This document shows positions 43,475-52,855 of a stretch of 64,000 nt of DNA, one piece after another. The notes under the pieces are model-generated. The model was not told the DNA's origin and ran no database searches. It saw nothing but the letters and a program-made list of their open reading frames with translations. The stretch comes from Novosphingobium sp. FSW06-99. Lineage in GTDB: Bacteria > Pseudomonadota > Alphaproteobacteria > Sphingomonadales > Sphingomonadaceae. Position 1 is the first letter of the stretch, and the number at the start of each line of letters is the position of its first letter. A program made the position numbers and the translations under genes. The stretch covers positions 109,129 through 173,128 of the forward strand of contig NZ_KQ954260.1 in the NCBI RefSeq assembly GCF_001519065.1, in the 5' to 3' direction.

Positions 43475-46177
43475 TCACCCCAGTCGCGCCAGCGCGGCGG
43501 CCAGCCGGGCCGCCTCTGCGGTGTGGTGGGCATGGTCGGCGCGGGCCTTGTCGACCGCTTCGGGTTTGGCACGTTCGACGAACGAGGCGTTGTTCAACCG
43601 CCCTTCAAGCGCCTTGGCCTCCTTTTGCGCGGCGGCCAGCGCCTTTTCCAGCCGGGCCTGTTCGGCGGCAATGTCGATCAGCCCTTCCAGCGGCACAATC
43701 AGCGTGGCATCGCCTGCGCCCACCTGCATCGCCGCGCCGGCGGGCGCCGGGGCGAAATGGATTGCCGACAGCCGCGCCAGCCGGTCGATCGCGCCCCCAT
43801 TGGCATCGATGATCGCGCGCGTCGCGGCGCTGGGTTCGGGCAGCCATGCCTCCAGCTTGGCCCCCGGCGACAGGCCAAGCTCATTGCGTGCGGTGCGAAA
43901 TCCCGACACCAGCGCGATCAGCCATTCGACTTCGGCCTTGGCCGCCGCGTCCACGCCCGCGCCCGGTTGCGGCCATTGTGCCAGGATCAGATCGGTGTCG
44001 CGCGATCCCAGCGCGTGCCACAGTTCCTCGGTCACAAACGGCATGAACGGGTGGAGCATGACCAGGATCTGGTCGAGCACCCAGCCTGCCACCGTGCGGG
44101 TTTCGTCATCAAAGTTGCCCTTGATGAATTCGATATACCAGTCGCAGAACGACCCCCAGGCAAACTGATAGACCGCGTTGGCGGCGGCATCGAAACGCAG
44201 ATCGGCCATCGCCTGATCGAGCGTGGCCAGAGTTTCGACCACTTCGCCGATGATCCAGCGGTTGACCGCGTGGCTGGCGGCGGGCGCGGCCAGCGTGGTC
44301 GATCCGCCGATGCCGTTGGCCTGGCAGAACCGCGCCGCGTTCCACAGCTTGGTGGCGAAATTGCGATAGCCTTCGACGCGGCGTTCATCCATTTTCACGT
44401 CGCGGCCCTGGCTTTCCATCGCGCACATGAAAAAGCGCAAGGCATCGGCGCCATACTGGTCGATCAGGCCCAGCGGATCGACCACATTGCCCTTCGACTT
44501 CGACATTTTCTGCCCGTCGGCGGCGCGCACCAGCCCGTGCAGATAGAGCCGTCGCCACGGCACCTGCCCCATGAATTCCAGTCCCTGCATGGCCATCCGC
44601 GCATCCCAGAAAAACAGGATGTCAAACCCGGAAATCAGCAGGTCGTTGGGATAGTGCCGCTTGACCAGATCGGCCTCGTCGGGCCAGCCGAGCGTGGCAA
44701 ACGGCCACAGCGCGGAGGAAAACCACGTGTCGAGCACGTCTTCGTCGCGGGTCAGCGCCACGCCTTCGCCGGCCTGCGCTTGCGCGGCGGCTTCGTCTTC
44801 GGCGACATAGGCGCGGCCATCGGCATCATACCACGCCGGGATACGGTGGCCCCACCACAACTGGCGCGACACGCACCAGGGCTGGATGTTTTCCATCCAG
44901 TTGAAAAAAGTCTTTTCCCAGGTCTTGGGCACGATCTCGATCGCGCCCGACCGCACCGCCGCGATCGGCGCAGAGGCCAGCGCTGCGGCATCGACATACC
45001 ACTGGTCGGTCAGCCAGGGTTCGATCACCACCCCGCCGCGATCGCCAAACGGGGTCTGGATCGTGCGCGGTTCGAAATCGTGCTCCACCCCGTCCTTGTC
45101 GATGTGGGGCACCAGGAACCCGGCCTCTTTCATCGCGGCGACCACCATCGCCCGCGCGGCAAAGCGGTCCTGCCCCAGGAACTGTTCGGGCACCAGCCCG
45201 TCGGCGGTCTGCACCACCTGCGCTTCGGCATCGAACATGTTGAACATGTCCGCCGCCTTGATCCCGGCGCGCTTGCCGACCTCAAAGTCGTTGAAATCGT
45301 GCCCCGGGGTGATCTTCACCGCGCCCGAACCGAGCTCGGGATCGGCATGCAGGTCGGCCACCACCGGAATGCGCCGCCCGGTCAGCGGCTGTTCGATGAA
45401 CGCGCCGATCACGCTGTGATACCGCGCGTCGTCAGGATGCACCGCCACCGCCATGTCGGCCAGCATCGTTTCGGGGCGCGTGGTCGCCACCTCGATATAG
45501 TCCAGCCCGTCGGCGCGCGTCACGCCATCGGCCAGCGGATAGCGAAACCGCCAGAACCCGCCCTTGATTTCGTGCGTTTCGACTTCCAGGTCGGAAATCG
45601 CGGTTTTCAGCCGCGGGTCCCAGTTCACCAGCCGCTTGTCGCGATAGATCAGCCCACGGTTGAACAGATCGACAAACACCTTGACCACCGCGCGGGTGAA
45701 ATGCGGGTCCATGGTGAACTGTTCGCGGCTCCAGTCCATCGAACAGCCCAACCGCCGCAACTGGCGCGTGATGGTGCCGCCGCTTTCGGCCTTCCATTCC
45801 CACACTTTGTCGATGAAGCCTTCGCGGGTGTAGTTGGTGCGCTTGTCCTGGCGTGCCTCCATCTGGCGTTCCACCACCATCTGCGTCGCGATCCCGGCAT
45901 GATCGGTGCCCACCACCCACAGCGCATCCTTGCCGCGCAGGCGTTCATAGCGGATCACCACGTCCTGCAACGTGTTGTCGAGCGCGTGGCCGATGTGCAG
46001 GCTGCCCGTCACGTTGGGCGGCGGGTTGACAATCGTGAACGGCACGGCATCGGGGCGCGCGGGGCGGAATGCGCCCGTGCTTTCCCAATGGGGATACCAT
46101 TTCGCCTCGATCGCGGCCGGTTCAAACGTCTTGGCCAGGGTCTCCTGGGCGGGCTCTTGCAGATGGGTTTCGGTCAT
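43475..46177 (-). CDS. valS: Valyl-tRNA synthetase
   Basis: 900 aa from ATG 46177 (MTETHLQEPAQETLAK). The open frame continues another 313 codons but runs antisense to mlaE and is a shadow. Class I motifs: HIGH as NVTGSLHIGHAL and KMSKS as DGQKMSKSKGN. The CP1 editing domain and the C-terminal coiled arm (LIDIAAEQARLEKALAAAQKE) are present. It charges tRNA-Val. Confidence 0.97.
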   Translation of the reverse strand: MTETHLQEPAQETLAKTFEPAAIEAKWYPHWESTGAFRPARPDAVPFTIVNPPPNVTGSLHIGHALDNTLQDVVIRYERLRGKDALWVVGTDHAGIATQMVVERQMEARQDKRTNYTREGFIDKVWEWKAESGGTITRQLRRLGCSMDWSREQFTMDPHFTRAVVKVFVDLFNRGLIYRDKRLVNWDPRLKTAISDLEVETHEIKGGFWRFRYPLADGVTRADGLDYIEVATTRPETMLADMAVAVHPDDARYHSVIGAFIEQPLTGRRIPVVADLHADPELGSGAVKITPGHDFNDFEVGKRAGIKAADMFNMFDAEAQVVQTADGLVPEQFLGQDRFAARAMVVAAMKEAGFLVPHIDKDGVEHDFEPRTIQTPFGDRGGVVIEPWLTDQWYVDAAALASAPIAAVRSGAIEIVPKTWEKTFFNWMENIQPWCVSRQLWWGHRIPAWYDADGRAYVAEDEAAAQAQAGEGVALTRDEDVLDTWFSSALWPFATLGWPDEADLVKRHYPNDLLISGFDILFFWDARMAMQGLEFMGQVPWRRLYLHGLVRAADGQKMSKSKGNVVDPLGLIDQYGADALRFFMCAMESQGRDVKMDERRVEGYRNFATKLWNAARFCQANGIGGSTTLAAPAASHAVNRWIIGEVVETLATLDQAMADLRFDAAANAVYQFAWGSFCDWYIEFIKGNFDDETRTVAGWVLDQILVMLHPFMPFVTEELWHALGSRDTDLILAQWPQPGAGVDAAAKAEVEWLIALVSGFRTARNELGLSPGAKLEAWLPEPSAATRAIIDANGGAIDRLARLSAIHFAPAPAGAAMQVGAGDATLIVPLEGLIDIAAEQARLEKALAAAQKEAKALEGRLNNASFVERAKPEAVDKARADHAHHTAEAARLAAALARLG

Positions 46178-46270
46178 GACCTGTGCGCCTTGCCATCCCT
46201 GCGCGCGCCCCGCAACCTTTGCGCGCAGGGCGCTTGCCCAAGTGCATGATTTCCCCCATGACTGGCCCTG

Positions 46271-47383
46271 ATGAGCGATGTGCCCGATTTTACCCTGATA
46301 CCCGCAGAGGGCGGCGACACGCTGGTGTTGACCGGGGCAATGGTCGTTTCGCGCGTGGGGCCGCTCGATATGCGGCTGCGCGCGATTGCCACACCCCTGG
46401 CGCAGATCGATCTGGCCGGGGTTACCACCATCGACACGGTCGGCGCCTGGCTGTGCTGCCGCCTGTCGCGCGATACCGGCGCGGCGATCATCAACGCCGA
46501 CGACGTGGCGCAACGCCTGATCAAGGCGCTGCAGGCGGTCGACGACGGGGTGACCGATGAGCCGGTGCAGGCTTTGCCCACCTGGCTGCGCGTTCCGTCC
46601 GAAGTGGGCGATGCGGTGGTCGGCATGGGGCACGGCACGATCGGCGTGCTGGGCTTTATCGGGCAGATTGTGATGGCATCGGGATCGATGATCCGCCACC
46701 CGGGCCGCATCCGCGCCCGCGCGCTGGTGCACCAGATGGAACTGGTCGGCGTCAACGCGCTGGGCATTATCGGATTGATGAGCTTTCTGGTCGGGATCGT
46801 GATCGCGCAACAAGGCGCGGTAGAGCTGCGCCAGTTTGGCGCAGAGGTCTATACCGTCAATCTGGTCGGGCGGCTGACCTTGCGCGAACTGGGCATCCTG
46901 ATGACCGCGATCATGGTCGCCGGCCGGTCGGGATCGGCGTTCGCCGCAGAAATCGGCACGATGAAGCTGACCGAGGAAGTCGACGCCATGCGCACCATCG
47001 GGGTTTCGCCGATGGAGGCGCTGGTGCTGCCGCGCGTGTTTGCCACCGTGCTGATGATGCCGCTGCTGGGGGTCTATGCCGCGCTGATGGGGATTATCGG
47101 CGGGGCGTTCCTGGCGCAATTGACGCTGGGCATCCCGTTCATCAGCTTTATCGCGCGTATCCGCACGGTGGTGCCGGTTTATGACGTGTGGGTCGGGCTG
47201 ATCAAGGGGCCGGTGTTCGGGCTGATCGTCGCGCTGGCCGGGTGCTATCAGGGCATGCAGGTTGAATCCAACGCCGAAGAAGTGGGCAAGCGCACTACGG
47301 CGGCGGTGGTCATGGCGATTTTTACCGTCATCGTGCTCGATGCCTTCTTTGCGGTGTTCTTCAGTGAGGTGAACTGGGGATGA
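46271..47383 (+). CDS. mlaE: MlaE-family lipid ABC permease with N-terminal STAS domain
   Basis: 370 aa. Residues 1-110 resemble a STAS domain (TLVLTGAMVVSRVGPLDMRLRAI), then the MlaE permease with IGLMSFLVGIVIAQQGAVELRQFGA, LTLRELGILMTAIMVAGRSGSAFAAEIGTM and EVDAMRTIGV. STAS is usually a separate subunit (MlaB) in enterobacteria, here fused. Part of a four-gene phospholipid transport operon that keeps the outer membrane asymmetric. Its stop overlaps the mlaF start by 4 bp. Confidence 0.92.
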   Translation: MSDVPDFTLIPAEGGDTLVLTGAMVVSRVGPLDMRLRAIATPLAQIDLAGVTTIDTVGAWLCCRLSRDTGAAIINADDVAQRLIKALQAVDDGVTDEPVQALPTWLRVPSEVGDAVVGMGHGTIGVLGFIGQIVMASGSMIRHPGRIRARALVHQMELVGVNALGIIGLMSFLVGIVIAQQGAVELRQFGAEVYTVNLVGRLTLRELGILMTAIMVAGRSGSAFAAEIGTMKLTEEVDAMRTIGVSPMEALVLPRVFATVLMMPLLGVYAALMGIIGGAFLAQLTLGIPFISFIARIRTVVPVYDVWVGLIKGPVFGLIVALAGCYQGMQVESNAEEVGKRTTAAVVMAIFTVIVLDAFFAVFFSEVNWG

Positions 47384-48201
47384 CCGCTCTGTGCCGCGCG
47401 CCTGAATATACCGTGTCGGGCGATGCCGACGCCTTTCCGATCCGCGTGCGCGGCCTGCGCAACGAATTCGGCGACTATGTCGTGCACGACGATCTGGATC
47501 TGGATGTGCGGCGGGGCGAAATCCTGGGCGTGGTCGGCGGGTCGGGCACCGGCAAATCGGTGCTGATGCGATCGATCATCGGGTTGCAGACGCCGGTGGC
47601 GGGATCGATCGAAGTGCTGGGCCAATCGATCACCGGCGCGCGCGATGATGCCGATATTGCCATCCGCTGCCGCTGGGGCGTGCTGTTTCAGGGCGGGGCG
47701 CTGTTTTCCACACTGACCGTGGCGGAAAATGTCGAAGTGCCGTTGCGCGAATTCTATCCGGATATCGATCTGCGCCTGCTGGCCGAAATCGCGCATTTCA
47801 AGGTGCGGCTGACCGGGCTGGCGGGCGATGCGGCGGTGAAATATCCGGCGGAACTGTCGGGCGGCATGCGCAAACGGGCCGGGCTGGCGCGCGCGCTGGC
47901 GCTCGATCCCGAACTGCTGTTTCTGGATGAACCGACCGCCGGGCTCGATCCGATCGGCGCGGCGGCGTTCGACCAGTTGATTCGCGGGCTGCAACAGACT
48001 TTGGGGCTGACGGTGTTTCTGATCACCCACGATCTCGACACGCTGCACGAAATCTGCGACCGGGTGGCCGTGCTGGCGGATAAACGGGTGATTGCCGTGG
48101 GCACCATCCCCGAATTGCTGGCGCTCGATCATCCGTGGATCCAGTCTTATTTCAAGGGGCCGCGCGGTCGCGCCGCCGCCTCTGTACGACATCTCGATTG
48201 A
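47380..48201 (+). CDS. mlaF: MlaF-type ABC ATP-binding protein
   Basis: 273 aa. Walker A GGSGTGKSVL, Q-loop FQGGALF, signature ELSGGMRKRAGLARAL and Walker B LLFLDEPTAGLDP followed by TVFLITHDLDTLHEICDRV. It powers the permease encoded by the overlapping upstream gene. Confidence 0.94.
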   Translation: MTALCRAPEYTVSGDADAFPIRVRGLRNEFGDYVVHDDLDLDVRRGEILGVVGGSGTGKSVLMRSIIGLQTPVAGSIEVLGQSITGARDDADIAIRCRWGVLFQGGALFSTLTVAENVEVPLREFYPDIDLRLLAEIAHFKVRLTGLAGDAAVKYPAELSGGMRKRAGLARALALDPELLFLDEPTAGLDPIGAAAFDQLIRGLQQTLGLTVFLITHDLDTLHEICDRVAVLADKRVIAVGTIPELLALDHPWIQSYFKGPRGRAAASVRHLD

Positions 48202-48217
48202 GGGGCATTGCGGACCG

Positions 48218-49156
48218 ATGGAAACACGCTCTAACAATGTCTGGGTCGGGGTGGTCACACTGGCGTTGCTGGTGGGGCTTGCCGCGCTGGTCATCTGGAT
48301 CACCCGGCTCAACCATCCCGCGCAGAACGATTACGACATCTTTTTCAAACAGTCGGTCGATGGCGTCACGCGCGGATCGTCGGTGTCGTTTTCGGGCGTG
48401 CCGGTGGGGCGGGTGGCCGAAATCGCGCTGTGGCAGAAAGATCCCGGCTATGTGCGTGTGCGGATCACGGTCAACCGGTCGGTGCCCATCCTGGTCGGCA
48501 CCACCGCCAGCCTGCAGGGCAGCTTTACCGGGGTGACCACGATCCAGTTGTCGGGTGCGGTCAAGGGCGCGCCGCCGATTACCGAAATCGGCCCCGGCGG
48601 CGTGCCGCAGATCCCCACGCGGCAAAGCGGGCTGGGCGAACTGCTGTCCAGCGCGCCGGTGCTGCTCGATCGCCTGACCGAACTGACCAACCGGCTGATG
48701 GATGTGCTGTCGGACAAGAATCAAAAGGCGCTGTCGGATATCCTGGCCAACACCGACCGGCTGAGCGGCAGCCTGGCCTCGGCCGGGCCCGAAGTGAAGG
48801 CGACGCTCGACGAATTGCAGGCGACCATCCGCCAGGCCAATTACACGCTGGCCAGTTTTGAAAAGCTGTCGGATTCGGCCAACGACGCGCTGAACGATGA
48901 TCACAAGGGGCTGGTGCGTCAATTGCACGAAACGCTGACCTCTGCCAACGCGGCGGCCACCGCGCTGCAAGGGCTGGCCAACGATGCGCGGCCCGGCGTG
49001 CGCCAGTTGAACGATCGCACCTTGCCCGCCGCGGAAAGCGCGATCCGCGATCTGGCCGCCACCACCAAGGCGTTGCGCGATCTGACCGACCAGATGAAGG
49101 ATCGCGGGGTCGGCACCCTGATCGGCGGGCCGCAATTGCCCGATTACAAACAGTGA
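48218..49156 (+). CDS. mlaD: MCE-family lipid transport protein (MlaD-like)
   Basis: 312 aa from ATG 48218. One N-terminal membrane helix (VWVGVVTLALLVGLAALVIWI) anchors an MCE domain (YDIFFKQSVDGVTRGSSVSFSGVPVGRV), followed by a long helical region with Ala/Leu/Asp repeats (LLDRLTELTNRLMDVLSD) predicted as coiled coil. MlaD forms a hexameric ring that carries lipid. It is larger than E. coli MlaD because of the C-terminal helices. Its stop overlaps the next gene. Confidence 0.92.
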   Translation: METRSNNVWVGVVTLALLVGLAALVIWITRLNHPAQNDYDIFFKQSVDGVTRGSSVSFSGVPVGRVAEIALWQKDPGYVRVRITVNRSVPILVGTTASLQGSFTGVTTIQLSGAVKGAPPITEIGPGGVPQIPTRQSGLGELLSSAPVLLDRLTELTNRLMDVLSDKNQKALSDILANTDRLSGSLASAGPEVKATLDELQATIRQANYTLASFEKLSDSANDALNDDHKGLVRQLHETLTSANAAATALQGLANDARPGVRQLNDRTLPAAESAIRDLAATTKALRDLTDQMKDRGVGTLIGGPQLPDYKQ

Positions 49157-49767
49157 AGACCCCCGGCAAAAAGGCGTTCCCGATGCGCAAGCTCCTGTTG
49201 GCCCCGCTGCTGTTGATCCCCGCACTGGGCGGATGCATCAATCTGGGGCTTGGCTCGTCAAAAACCCCGACCTCTCTGCTGACGCTGACGCCCGACAGCA
49301 AGCCGGTCGATGGCAGCACGATCAGCGGCCCCGCCGACACCGCGCTGAGCGTGATCGAGCCCGAAACCGAGGCCAAGCTGGCCGTGCTGCGCGTACCGGT
49401 CACCATCGATGCCTCGCACGTCGCATACTTGCGCGGCGCACTGTGGGTGGAACGCCCGACGCGCCTGTTCCAGCACCTGCTGACCGAAACCCTGCGGGCA
49501 CGCGGCAAACGCCTGGTGGTCGAAGGCGACCGCCTGTCACGCGGCCCCATCCTGACCGGCCGCCTGATCGATTTCGGCTATGACGCCCCCACCCGCGCCG
49601 CCATCGTGCGCTATGACGCCATCCGCCAGATGCCCGACGGCACCACCCAGACCCGCCGCTTTGAAGCCAGCGTGGGGGATGTTACCGCCGACGCGCGCGA
49701 GGTCGGCCCGGCCTTGAACAAGGCCGCGAATGATGTGGCGCGGTCGGTGGCGGATTGGGTGGATTAG
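49153..49767 (+). CDS. ABC-transport auxiliary lipoprotein of the Mla operon
   Basis: Up to 204 aa from GTG 49153 (GTGA overlap with the mlaD stop) or 194 aa from ATG 49183. The lipobox is LIPALGGC. The rest resembles the ABC-type auxiliary lipoprotein family: DASHVAYLRGALWVERPTRLFQHLLTETL and GRLIDFGYDAPTRAAIVRYDAI. These lipoproteins (PqiC-like) sit at the outer membrane and work with MCE proteins. It closes the four-gene operon. Confidence 0.87.
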   Translation: MKTPGKKAFPMRKLLLAPLLLIPALGGCINLGLGSSKTPTSLLTLTPDSKPVDGSTISGPADTALSVIEPETEAKLAVLRVPVTIDASHVAYLRGALWVERPTRLFQHLLTETLRARGKRLVVEGDRLSRGPILTGRLIDFGYDAPTRAAIVRYDAIRQMPDGTTQTRRFEASVGDVTADAREVGPALNKAANDVARSVADWVD

Positions 49768-49943
49768 GGACGATCCGGAACGGCTCCTTTCAGGAGCACT
49801 CATTGGATAGCGGACGTTGCCGACGGCAAACCGGCATGTCAGCTATGCGCCCCAAGAGCAGCCGTTCGCGCCATGCCTAACGGTGCTCCATTACTGCCGT
49901 TCCAAGCATACCTTGCTTGATGCGATAGGATCGAATTGGATAT

Positions 49944-51155
49944 TTATTGCGATGGCGCTGCCGGCGTATCCCGCCATGAGTGAAGCGCAGGTAGGAGCAT
50001 GCCGCTCAGTACACGAGCGCGGCCTGACACGGCTTTGATTGCCGTATCGGTGGAAACGGCGGCGATCAAAGTTTCGCGGATTGTCGGCGTGGTCTCTCGG
50101 GCGGGTTGCATCTCAAGAAAGATTTGTCCAGCTGGTGGAGCAACCTGGATTTGTGCCGCCAACTCAGTTGCCAGACCGGCGGCATCATGCATGCAGGCAA
50201 GAGCCAGCAAACGTGACTGCGCTGGGACTGAAAGCTGGTATGAATTTATGTCCGCGTCATCCGTGATGGTTGCCAAGGTTGCTCGCGCTTGATCCTGCTT
50301 ACCCAACCCTTTGAGTGCGCAGGCCCGAATAGCCGTAAAATAGGCGTTGCTATCAGGCAACTTGCGATGGCCAACCAAAAAACCCGAAGCAGATTTATCA
50401 AAGTCATGTTCGGTTGCATCATCGATCTCCAGCGCCCGATCGTATTGCCCCGTGAGTGCCAATATGAGAGCGAAATTGGCATTGACGTTCTGCCGAGCCG
50501 CATTGGACTTGGCATCTCGAGACGCTTGTTCAAACACAGTGATCGCTTTATCGGTTGATCCATTGCGGAAAAGAAGGCCCGCCAGCATGATCTGGCGTTG
50601 CGACGTAAGAATCGGATTGTCATCTGATGTCGATGCAGCAATCTCAGTTTGTGTCTTGGCAATGGCATCAGAAGCCCGGCCCGAACGCTCCAGTGCCGAT
50701 ATATATTGTTGGAAAACGCGGAAACGCTTGCTAAAACCTTCGAGCTTCGCCCTGCCAGCTACCGGAAGCGGTTGAAGCTCACCGTCGGCGGCCCGCTCAG
50801 CATGGGCCAAAACGCTGTCTCGCAGAATATGAAGATCATCGCCTGCCCAGGTTAGCAGGGCTGGCCATGCAAAGGAGAGTCGTTCGTCAGCCAGAATGGC
50901 GAGTGCATCATCCACAGAGTAAACCGGTCGCAATTGGGAGCGTTTTCCGTCAGGTGCGAGTAAGGTCAGTTCTGCCGTATCACCGTTAGTTTGAAATTCG
51001 ACCATGCCAGAGCCGCCTGACCATTTCACCTCCGCATGAGGAAAATTCGGTTGAGCTTGCGCATTCACGGGCCAAAGCGCCATGGTGATTAAGGCGGCCA
51101 GTGAGCGTGTGCACTTCTGCAGCGATCCATTATTCTCTCGAGCTTTGATCGCCAC
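49944..51155 (-). CDS. Secreted TPR-like hypothetical protein (accessory insert)
   Basis: 403 aa from GTG 51155, chosen because CCGGAGTAAACTA lies just upstream and it begins a signal peptide (LAALITMALWPVNAQA). The frame is open to 51248 but that part is not protein-like. From residue about 130 there are helical repeats resembling TPRs (ISALERSGRASDAIAKTQTEIAAS; IMLAGLLFRNGSTDKAITVFEQA). GC content is lower than in neighbouring core genes, consistent with acquisition. No family could be recognised; a role tied to the adjacent toxin-antitoxin pair is not shown. Confidence 0.72.
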   Translation of the reverse strand: MAIKARENNGSLQKCTRSLAALITMALWPVNAQAQPNFPHAEVKWSGGSGMVEFQTNGDTAELTLLAPDGKRSQLRPVYSVDDALAILADERLSFAWPALLTWAGDDLHILRDSVLAHAERAADGELQPLPVAGRAKLEGFSKRFRVFQQYISALERSGRASDAIAKTQTEIAASTSDDNPILTSQRQIMLAGLLFRNGSTDKAITVFEQASRDAKSNAARQNVNANFALILALTGQYDRALEIDDATEHDFDKSASGFLVGHRKLPDSNAYFTAIRACALKGLGKQDQARATLATITDDADINSYQLSVPAQSRLLALACMHDAAGLATELAAQIQVAPPAGQIFLEMQPARETTPTIRETLIAAVSTDTAIKAVSGRARVLSGMLLPALHSWRDTPAAPSQ

Positions 51156-51192
51156 TAGTTTACTCCGGTTTGCAGTTTGCGGATTATTGTAA

Positions 51193-51228
51193 ATAATAGA
51201 GCTAGTTGCAAATTGGGCAATGCCCAAT
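51193..51228 (-). promoter_or_regulatory. Promoter and overlapping dyad of the TPR-like gene
   Basis: On the minus strand TTGCCC (51215-51220) is separated by 16 bp from TATTAT (51193-51198). The -35 lies inside the dyad ATTGGGCA-a-TGCCCAAT (51212-51228), a likely repressor operator. Transcription would begin about 30 bp before GTG 51155. Confidence 0.6.
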
Positions 51229-51365
51229 CCAATGTCAGCTAACCCCATTTTGCTGTCGATAGGAGACCTTCCGGACCCAGTCCATTTGCCGCCATTGTCG
51301 GAGGTGAATGAACGACCCTTCAGACGAACTGATTTTGAACCGCGAATGTCCGCAAAGAGGGCGGA

Positions 51366-51668
51366 TCAGGCTGCCTTTGCAAACTTTCCTACCTTAATCT
51401 CGCCCTCATGTTTGCGTGCCTGCGCAAGCTCATAGGTCGTCTGCATCCGCAACAGCGTATCGGCCTTTACTCCGAAGGCCTTCTCGAAACGGATCGCCAT
51501 ATCGGCGGAAAGCGAGGCATTGCCGTTGAGTAAGGTGCTCAAGGCCTGCCGCGATACACCAAAGTGCTCGGCCAGGGCGGTAACGCTGACCTGCGCGGGC
51601 TCGACGATTTCCGACTTCAGCCATTCGCCCACATGGACGGCGAGCGAGGGGTGCATCCTAAGCGCCAT
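51366..51668 (-). CDS. higA: HigA-family antitoxin (XRE)
   Basis: 100 aa. A single helix-turn-helix domain (VTALAEHFGVSRQALSTLLNGNASLSADMAIRFEKAFG) of the HigA type, with an N-terminal Met-rich start (MALRMHPSLAVHVGEWLKSE). HigA neutralises HigB and represses the operon by binding its promoter. Its start overlaps the toxin gene stop by 11 bp. Confidence 0.93.
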   Translation of the reverse strand: MALRMHPSLAVHVGEWLKSEIVEPAQVSVTALAEHFGVSRQALSTLLNGNASLSADMAIRFEKAFGVKADTLLRMQTTYELAQARKHEGEIKVGKFAKAA

Positions 51669-51948
51669 GATAATCCTCCAAATCCAGATCGATCAGCGCA
51701 TCCTGTTCATTCACGCCAAAAGTCATGCGCCAGTTTCGCGTCACGGTCATTGACCAGGTGCCCTTCCGGTCGCCGGTCAGTTCATGCAGTCCAAAGTTTG
51801 GCGGCACCGCCAATTCTGCAAAACTTTCGGCAGCGTCGATGTAAGCAAGCATCTTGCGCAGCCGCCCCACATCACCGACCAGACCCTTGGCATTGCCAGT
51901 TTCAAAGAAGCGCCGCAGCCCTTTGTGCCGGATGCTTTCGATTTCCAT
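51658..51948 (-). CDS. higB: HigB-type ribosome-dependent mRNA interferase toxin
   Basis: 96 aa from ATG 51948 (MEIESIRHKGLRRFF). Sequence matches the RelE/HigB fold: GLRRFFETG, VGRLRKMLAYIDAAES, LHELTGDRKGTWSMTVTRNWRMTF and the acidic C-terminal DLDLEDYHGA. It cleaves mRNA on the ribosome. The toxin gene is first in the operon, the usual higBA order. The promoter -10 places transcription start at or next to this ATG, so the message may be leaderless. Confidence 0.93.
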   Translation of the reverse strand: MEIESIRHKGLRRFFETGNAKGLVGDVGRLRKMLAYIDAAESFAELAVPPNFGLHELTGDRKGTWSMTVTRNWRMTFGVNEQDALIDLDLEDYHGA

Positions 51949-51954
51949 GCGCCA

Positions 51955-52002
51955 CCAATAATGCAAACATCGCTCAGTGTCAAGTGTCGCGTGACACTTG
52001 AC
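51955..52002 (-). promoter_or_regulatory. higBA promoter with autoregulatory operator dyad
   Basis: On the minus strand a perfect TTGACA (51978-51983) is followed after 17 bp by TATTGG (51955-51960). The dyad GTCAAGTGTC-gcgt-GACACTTGAC (51979-52002) covers the -35 and is the expected HigA operator. Confidence 0.78.
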
Positions 52003-52064
52003 TGACGATCCGCGTCAGCGGTCCCTATCTCCAAAACGGCCATATCGGCCACTGGAGAAGCACA

Positions 52065-52697
52065 ATGGGACATTCCGATCTTGACCCCGCCGTGCACGAA
52101 CGGCGCCCTTGGAATGCGGGGCAAAATGTGGGCCCGAAACGCCCGCTCAGACCGCGCGATATCTGGGCAATCCGGTTTTACCTCGACGAACACAAGCGAC
52201 TGCGAGACCGAGCCTTGTTCAACCTGGCCATCGACAGCAAACTGCGCGGGTGCGACTTGGTGAAACTGCGCATTGGAGACCTGGTCAGCGGCGGCACCAT
52301 CCGCAACCGAGCAACCGTTATCCAGCAGAAGACAGGTCGGCCGGTTCAATTCGAGATCATGTCCGACGCGCGCAAGAGTCTGCTGGCATGGTTGGAACGG
52401 CGCGGAGGTTCGGTGAACGACTTCATCTTCCCCAGTCGGATTGATTACACGGGACACCTCAGCACCCGGCAATATGCTCGCCTTCTTGATGAGTGGGTGT
52501 CGACCGTTGGCCTGGACAAGCGCCAATATGGCACGCATTCGATGCGCCGAACGAAGGCCTCTCTTATCTACAAGGCGACCGGTAATCTGCGAGCCATCCA
52601 GATCCTGTTGGGGCACACCAACATCGAGCATACGGTCCGTTATCTCGGCGTCGATGTCGACGACGCTTTGACACTGTCCGAAAGAACGGAGCTTTGA
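52065..52697 (+). CDS. Tyrosine-type site-specific recombinase (short integrase)
   Basis: 210 aa with GGAG 7 nt upstream of ATG 52065. Catalytic residues are visible: Arg61 (LRGCDLVKL), Lys89 (IQQKTGRP), His158 and Arg161 (THSMRRTKAS), His184 (LLGHTNIEH) and the nucleophile Tyr193 (VRYLGV). The protein is essentially the catalytic domain with a short N-terminus, as in small phage/island integrases. It is divergent from higBA and marks the accessory insert. Confidence 0.92.
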   Translation: MGHSDLDPAVHERRPWNAGQNVGPKRPLRPRDIWAIRFYLDEHKRLRDRALFNLAIDSKLRGCDLVKLRIGDLVSGGTIRNRATVIQQKTGRPVQFEIMSDARKSLLAWLERRGGSVNDFIFPSRIDYTGHLSTRQYARLLDEWVSTVGLDKRQYGTHSMRRTKASLIYKATGNLRAIQILLGHTNIEHTVRYLGVDVDDALTLSERTEL

Positions 52698-52855
52698 TCA
52701 ATTCGCTGGCCCATCGCTCAACCGGTGGGTCAGCACTTTCGGCATGAACGAACGGTCGGTTTCGACGAAATCATATTTGCCTGCGAATGACCGCTATCAA
52801 GGCGAGCCTGGCAATCTCCTTGAGCTGGTCCTGCGAAAACACAACGGATCCCCAA

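Noticed and set aside
43463..46249. A 928-aa open frame on the plus strand opposite valS
   Set aside because: It is antisense to a clearly identified valyl-tRNA synthetase and has the Arg/His/Gly-rich composition typical of shadow frames in GC-rich DNA.
46178..47119. N-terminal extension of the valS reading frame by 313 codons
   Set aside because: The extra part runs antisense to mlaE and shares no feature with aminoacyl-tRNA synthetases; ATG 46177 gives the normal protein.
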